From: Clostridia bacterium
GTDB taxonomy: Bacteria > Bacillota > Clostridia > Christensenellales > Borkfalkiaceae
Reading direction: 5' to 3'
NCBI GenBank assembly: GCA_017415505.1
Contig: JAFQGG010000035.1
Coordinates: 1-34,091 of the forward strand
DNA length: 34,091 bases
Position 1 is the first letter of the stretch. Each line of letters begins with the position of its first letter. Of this stretch, positions 31,602 to 34,091 are shown in pieces. The notes under the pieces are model-generated. The model saw nothing but the letters and a program-made list of their open reading frames with translations. It did not search any database and had not been told where the DNA came from. Made by a program: the position numbers and the translations under genes.

Positions 31602-31646
31602 TGGTCGAGGCGACGGGATTCGAACCCACGACCTCTTGGTCCCGAA
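31602..31646 (-). other. 3' fragment of tRNA-Pro(CGG), probable attachment site
   Basis: On the minus strand 45 bases match the 3' part of a tRNA: anticodon loop TTCGGGA (anticodon CGG), stem CCAAG, variable loop AGGTC, T-arm GTGGG-TTCGAAT-CCCGT, acceptor strand CGCCTCG, discriminator A and encoded CCA. The expected 5' part (CGAGGCG acceptor strand, D-arm, CTTGG anticodon strand) is absent; upstream bases stop matching exactly at the anticodon loop. A tRNA 3' end cut there and still followed by its terminator is the usual footprint of tyrosine-recombinase integration. The intact gene would lie at the far end of the element, outside the window. Confidence 0.75.
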
Positions 31647-31879
31647 GAAATCTGAGCCGATTTTTTCCTTGATTTACAAGGCTTTTCGGGGCTTTCGTGT
31701 CCGAAAACGGTGCTAATGCGTGCTCTTGTCAACACTGTTTCCACGTAGTCCGAAGCCGTAGATGGTCAAAGATGTGGTCAAGCCACAATCCGAACCAACA
31801 AACCAAGCCGCGATTATAGCAAACTCATACCGTCAGGTGACTAAACGGTTCACCCGTGTCGAGTTTTTCTTCTGCCGTT

Positions 31880-31908
31880 AGTATACCATACTTCAGGAGA
31901 TTAGTCAA
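31880..31908 (-). promoter_or_regulatory. Strong promoter reading toward the tRNA fragment
   Basis: On the minus strand TTGACT (31908-31903) and TATACT (31885-31880) are separated by 17 bp, each matching five of six consensus bases. The transcript would run about 270-300 bases through a region without a convincing gene, through the tRNA 3' fragment and into the terminator at 31569-31600. Another TATAAT lies downstream but has no -35 box. Confidence 0.6.
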
Positions 31909-31918
31909 CCACCTTTGC

Positions 31919-32060
31919 TCAAAACGCAAAAATTGATGTGCAGTAGACGAAAGAAAACGCCTCGCAGAGAAAAGAAGGAAATCAATGCTACTGCAGCCGA
32001 CCGAAGAAAGACTGTATCAAAACGCAAAAATTGCATCGCTGTAAGCAAAGAAAAAGCCCG
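31919..32060. repeat. Imperfect direct repeat, 98 bp apart
   Basis: A 17-base segment containing CAAAACGCAAAAATTG occurs at 31919-31935 and 32017-32033. Similarity continues in weakened form for about 25 bases (both copies run on to GAAAGAAAA or CAAAGAAAAA and then GCC). It may be a decayed duplication; no gene is associated with it. Confidence 0.5.
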
Positions 32061-32095
32061 ACGAAAAAAGCTCGGATTTATTTTCGTAAAAGTGC

Positions 32096-32124
32096 TGGAC
32101 TTTCTCTCTCTTCTGTGGTATGTT
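32096..32124 (+). promoter_or_regulatory. Promoter of the DUF6809-like gene
   Basis: TGGACT (32096-32101) and TATGTT (32119-32124) are separated by 17 bp. Both boxes are moderate matches. The ribosome binding site AGGAGG and start codon follow within 30 bases. Confidence 0.55.
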
Positions 32125-32149
32125 GTTGTGCTAACAGGAGGTACAACAC

Positions 32150-32422
32150 ATGAAAAGTATGATAAAAGAGCTATGGCACGGCAACATCATTCCGCAAGAG
32201 GACAGCCGAAACAACTCAAAGGAGATGAAGGAGCTACTCGGATACATGGCAAGGCATCACGAGGACTTGGCAAAGACCTTCACCGACGAGCAGAAGGAGA
32301 TCTTCGAAAAGTTCCACGATTGCTGGGATGAATACGTAAGCCTTGCCGAAGCAGCCATCTTCGAGTATGCCTTCAAGCTTGGAGCGAGGCTGACAATTGA
32401 GGTGCAAAAGGACGAAGAATAA
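32150..32422 (+). CDS. Small DUF6809-like protein
   Basis: The 90-residue product resembles the DUF6809 group of small Bacillota proteins, from the opening I-K-E-L-W-H-G-N-I-I-P-Q-E and the later F-H-D-C-W-D-E-Y and F-x-x-G-A-R-L. The function is unknown. It is predicted helical, acidic and cytoplasmic, without membrane segments. AGGAGGT lies eight bases upstream of the ATG at 32150. It has its own promoter and is followed by a terminator, so it is a single-gene unit. Such genes are often seen in accessory regions, which fits its position next to the tRNA fragment. The family name comes from memory of the pattern and needs a profile search. Confidence 0.75.
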   Translation: MKSMIKELWHGNIIPQEDSRNNSKEMKELLGYMARHHEDLAKTFTDEQKEIFEKFHDCWDEYVSLAEAAIFEYAFKLGARLTIEVQKDEE

Positions 32423-32440
32423 TATCAAAACAGCGAATCA

Positions 32441-32473
32441 GGCATCGGTGAAATATCCGATGCCAAATTTTTT
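32441..32473 (+). terminator. Intrinsic terminator of the DUF6809-like gene
   Basis: The stem GGCATCGG/CCGATGCC (8 bp) with an eight-base loop is followed by AAA and six T. It lies 18 bases after the stop codon. Confidence 0.85.
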
Positions 32474-32503
32474 ATCGTCGATCTCAAAAATGGCGAAAAA
32501 CAC

Positions 32504-32532
32504 TTGATTTATTCACAAATTAGTGGTATAAT
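32504..32532 (+). promoter_or_regulatory. Promoter of the structured RNA upstream of the flavodoxin-like gene
   Basis: TTGATT (32504-32509) and a perfect TATAAT (32527-32532) are separated by 17 bp. Transcription would start at about 32539, exactly at the first base of the long closing helix of the RNA described next. Confidence 0.8.
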
Positions 32533-32538
32533 AACTCT

Positions 32539-32748
32539 GCTAAACTAACTAAATAGAGTAATGAACGCAAACAATTCTTTTGTTATTACAAGGGGATACT
32601 ATACCCTTTTTGCGTTTCTACTTATTGGATTTGATAAAAATGCAGATTCCACTTGGTAGATACGCAGAATTGTTTCTGCTCTATTTAAGGTTAGTTTAGC
32701 GACTCGGAGTTTGCGTTTTTTGTGCGTGGCTTCGGTCACGCACTTTTT
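32539..32748 (+). ncRNA. Candidate structured RNA, about 210 bases, with its own promoter and terminator
   Basis: The 5' arm GCTAAACTAAC (32539-32549) pairs perfectly with GTTAGTTTAGC (32690-32700), and the next segment AAATAGAG (32551-32558) pairs with CTCTATTT (32679-32686), a 19 bp closing helix with a small internal loop. Inside are possible stems ACGCAAA/TTTGCGT (32565-32571 with 32610-32616), TCTAC/GTAGA (32617-32621 with 32656-32660) and GCAGAA/TTCTGC around 32664-32679. A terminator follows: a 9 bp stem (32722-32730 with 32735-32743), TTCG loop and five T. AACGCAAAC (32564) could instead pair with GTTTGCGTT (32709-32717) next to the terminator. It could be a free RNA or a leader switch for the gene at 32763. 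I do not recognise the class. Confidence 0.65.
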
Positions 32749-32762
32749 AATTTGGAGGGAAA

Positions 32763-33254
32763 ATGAAAACTATTGTTTATACATCTAATACAGGACATAC
32801 CGCTGAGTATGCGAAAATACTTGGTGAAAAAACGGGATTGCCCGTATATGCTTTGAGCGGAGCCCAAAAACAGTTGTCAAGCGGAACGGAGATTATATAT
32901 CTTGGTTGGCTATTTGCCAACGGAATCAAGGGATACAAAAAGGCGGCGAAGAAATACAAGATTTCTGCCATTTGTGCCGTTGGTCTTTGCGATACCGGAA
33001 CTGCCCTTGATGAAGTTCGTAAGGCAAACGCTCTTTCCGAAGAAATTCCGCTTTTCACTATGCAGGGCGGTATGGATAAGACCAAGCTCCGTGGAATCAA
33101 TAAGTTTATGATAAATATGCTGACAAAAGGAATAGATTCCAAAAAAGATAGGACGGAAGAAGATGAGCGAATGCTTTATCTTTTGAAGAACGACAAAAAC
33201 TATGTCAGCGAAGATAACACATCCGCTTTTATGGAGTGGTATTGCAAACAGTGA
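32763..33254 (+). CDS. Flavodoxin-like protein
   Basis: The 163-residue protein has the phosphate-binding loop of flavodoxins at its N-terminus, Y-T-S-N-T-G-H-T-A-E-Y-A (residues 6-17), followed by alternating strand-helix segments such as I-I-Y-L-G-W-L-F and I-C-A-V-G-L-C. The overall pattern resembles the flavodoxin / HemG-like domain group, which binds FMN and transfers electrons. The C-terminal part is charged and helical. GGAGG lies four bases upstream of the ATG. Its only visible promoter is the one upstream of the structured RNA, so read-through of the RNA terminator would be needed for expression. The electron partner is unknown. Confidence 0.8.
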   Translation: MKTIVYTSNTGHTAEYAKILGEKTGLPVYALSGAQKQLSSGTEIIYLGWLFANGIKGYKKAAKKYKISAICAVGLCDTGTALDEVRKANALSEEIPLFTMQGGMDKTKLRGINKFMINMLTKGIDSKKDRTEEDERMLYLLKNDKNYVSEDNTSAFMEWYCKQ

Positions 33255-33262
33255 GGCGAAAA

Positions 33263-33688
33263 ATGAAAAGGCTTATCGCAATAATTATATCAGCACTATT
33301 ACTCGTGTGCTTTGTTGGTTGTGGTGATTCTACGAATACAAACGGCGTCCCCGATCCCGACAAAATCGTTCCAAAACGAGAAATTCTCATAGAAAATTTA
33401 GAAGATAAGGGCTATCAAATTAAAACGCAAACTACTGTTGAAGGCTCTGATTTGGTTGTTGACCGCGTTATAGCACAAAAAGAAAGCAAATTTATTGATA
33501 TAGTATATGGACTATCTGCTGAAGATTCTGCGAAAATTTTTGAACTGTACTGTGAACTATATTCCGACGACTATTACATTCTTGCTCAAAACGGAAACTA
33601 TGTTTATTGTGTTAGCGATAAAAAGACTTTCAAAAATGCAGGATTTACAACAACGGACAATGTTGGTGTTCAGTATATAAACAATTGA
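33263..33688 (+). CDS. Small lipoprotein of unknown function
   Basis: The 141-residue protein begins M-K-R, then a hydrophobic stretch and the lipobox F-V-G-C20, followed by a Ser/Asn/Pro-rich linker, so it should be anchored on the outer face of the membrane. The mature part of about 120 residues is mixed alpha/beta and acidic, with no motif that I recognise. I chose the ATG at 33263 (GAGGCG upstream) because it gives a proper signal peptide; an upstream in-frame ATG at 33236 lies inside the flavodoxin-like gene. It follows that gene by eight bases and probably shares its mRNA. Confidence 0.8.
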   Translation: MKRLIAIIISALLLVCFVGCGDSTNTNGVPDPDKIVPKREILIENLEDKGYQIKTQTTVEGSDLVVDRVIAQKESKFIDIVYGLSAEDSAKIFELYCELYSDDYYILAQNGNYVYCVSDKKTFKNAGFTTTDNVGVQYINN

Positions 33689-33711
33689 CCTATATTTTCG
33701 GAGGTGATAGA

Positions 33712-34059
33712 TTGAATCCATCAACATACATACCGATAATCTTCCTATGGATTATCATATTTATTCTGTTCCGCAATCGACGGAAAGCTGTAATTGTAAG
33801 AAAAATAATAGAAAAAAGAAAAACAGGAGGAAATATAGAAATGAAAGAGCTTGCAGCAAAATTTATTGAAAAAGAGTGCATTATCTCTTCTTTTGACGGA
33901 AGCCATCAGTATGGGGGCGTAATAAAAGAAGTTACTGATGGAGCAATTCTTGTGGAAAAGGACGGCAAGATTGAAGCTATCAACCTTGACTTTGTTATCC
34001 GTATCAGAGAGTATCCAAAAAATAAGAACGGAAAGAAAAAATCCGTAGTATTGGACTAA
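33712..34059 (+). CDS. DUF6897-like protein with N-terminal membrane segment
   Basis: The 115-residue protein starts at TTG 33712 behind GGAGG at seven bases. The first 20 residues form a membrane segment (I-I-F-L-W-I-I-I-F-I-L-F), then a basic stretch R-N-R-R-K. From residue 44 a compact soluble domain contains F-I-E-K-E-C-I-I, G-V-I-K-E-V-T-D-G-A-I-L-V-E and N-L-D-F-V-I-R-I-R-E-Y-P. I associate this pattern with DUF6897, a family without a known function; the name is from memory. A second GGAGG stands 11 bases before ATG 33841, so a soluble 72-residue form starting there is also possible. After the stop, 34060-34091 holds nothing I can identify. Confidence 0.7.
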   Translation: MNPSTYIPIIFLWIIIFILFRNRRKAVIVRKIIEKRKTGGNIEMKELAAKFIEKECIISSFDGSHQYGGVIKEVTDGAILVEKDGKIEAINLDFVIRIREYPKNKNGKKKSVVLD

Positions 34060-34091
34060 TAAATTCCAAATTGACACGAAGGATGCAGAAA

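Larger units (their letters stand above)
31647..34091. mobile_element. Probable end segment of an integrated element or genomic island
   Basis: To the right of the tRNA fragment gene direction switches to the plus strand, base composition becomes richer in A+T, and the gene content is accessory (DUF6809-like, flavodoxin-like, small lipoprotein, DUF6897-like). No integrase, relaxase, phage or transposase gene is visible, so the type of element is unknown. It continues past the right edge. The stretch 31647-32149 holds a minus-strand promoter, a 17-base direct repeat and the promoter of the first gene, but no credible coding region. Confidence 0.45.

Noticed and set aside
31470-31655. Small plus-strand open frame ending in a D-S-N-P-R-P-like motif
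   Set aside because: This motif is the well-known false translation of the antisense of a tRNA T-arm; the frame also runs through the hairpin array.
31602-31670. Complete tRNA-Pro gene
   Set aside because: The bases upstream of the anticodon loop do not pair with the anticodon or acceptor strands and are too few for a D-arm; only the 3' part is present.
31915-32331. 138-codon plus-strand frame over the DUF6809-like gene
   Set aside because: Its second half is out of frame with the better supported gene at 32150, it has no ribosome binding site, and its first half is basic low-complexity sequence from the direct repeat.

Overview
The window looks like chromosome of a Bacillota (Firmicutes) bacterium, most likely of class Clostridia. 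This is inferred from gene order: rimP-nusA-rnpM-ylxQ-infB-rbfA-nrnA, dgt-dnaG-rpoD-trmK-nif3, ispG beside a polC-derived gene, a short NusA without C-terminal acidic repeats, strong GGAGG ribosome binding sites and frequent GTG/TTG starts. I cannot name a genus. From position 1 to about 31,100 every gene I accept lies on the minus strand. The large plus-strand open frames there are antisense shadows.

Layout, read in the direction of transcription (right to left). 31098-29432: an M24 peptidase and elongation factor P behind a clear promoter. 29336-28899: dtd. 28570-26597: a family 8 glycosyltransferase and a PlsC-like acyltransferase, preceded by an array of heptamers at 21-23 bp spacing. 26360-20179: dgt, dnaG, rpoD, trmK, nif3 and a zinc-ribbon coiled-coil protein. 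20147-12626: alr, 5-formyl-THF cyclo-ligase, an unknown membrane protein, rsmD, coaD, DAHP synthase, prephenate dehydratase, a patatin-like protein and rarA. 12591-12315: a 277 bp gene-free element with terminal inverted repeats. 12298-10865: a lipoprotein of unknown function. 10852-6669: nrdR, ispG, a PolC-derived protein cut down to N-terminal, OB and proofreading exonuclease parts, and a serine hydrolase. 6637-167: a promoter and leader, then rimP, nusA, rnpM, ylxQ, infB, rbfA and nrnA. 150-1: the first 50 residues of an MmeI-type DNA methyltransferase, where truB would usually stand.

The right end differs. Between about 31,220 and 31,650 lies a dense set of dyad symmetries: an 18 bp palindrome, two overlapping 18 bp hairpins, a two-sided array of short hairpins separated by GTGAAAT/ATTTCAC, a UUCG terminator, and the last 45 bases of a tRNA-Pro(CGG) gene without its 5' half. 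I read that fragment as the attachment site of an integrated element. To its right the genes turn to the plus strand and the DNA is visibly richer in A+T: a DUF6809-like protein, a strong promoter that starts at the closing helix of a roughly 210-base structured RNA ending in a UUCG terminator, then a flavodoxin-like protein, a small lipoprotein and a DUF6897-like membrane protein.

Most of the window is housekeeping: translation initiation and ribosome maturation, replication and repair, the primary sigma factor, and cell-wall, folate, CoA, isoprenoid and aromatic precursors. The points most worth a second look are the stand-alone PolC-derived exonuclease at the polC locus, the structured RNA at 32539-32748, the hairpin array at 31392-31564 with the neighbouring tRNA fragment, the phased heptamer array at 28709-28814, the inverted-repeat element at 12315-12591, and a hairpin that separates the nrnA ribosome binding site from its start codon.
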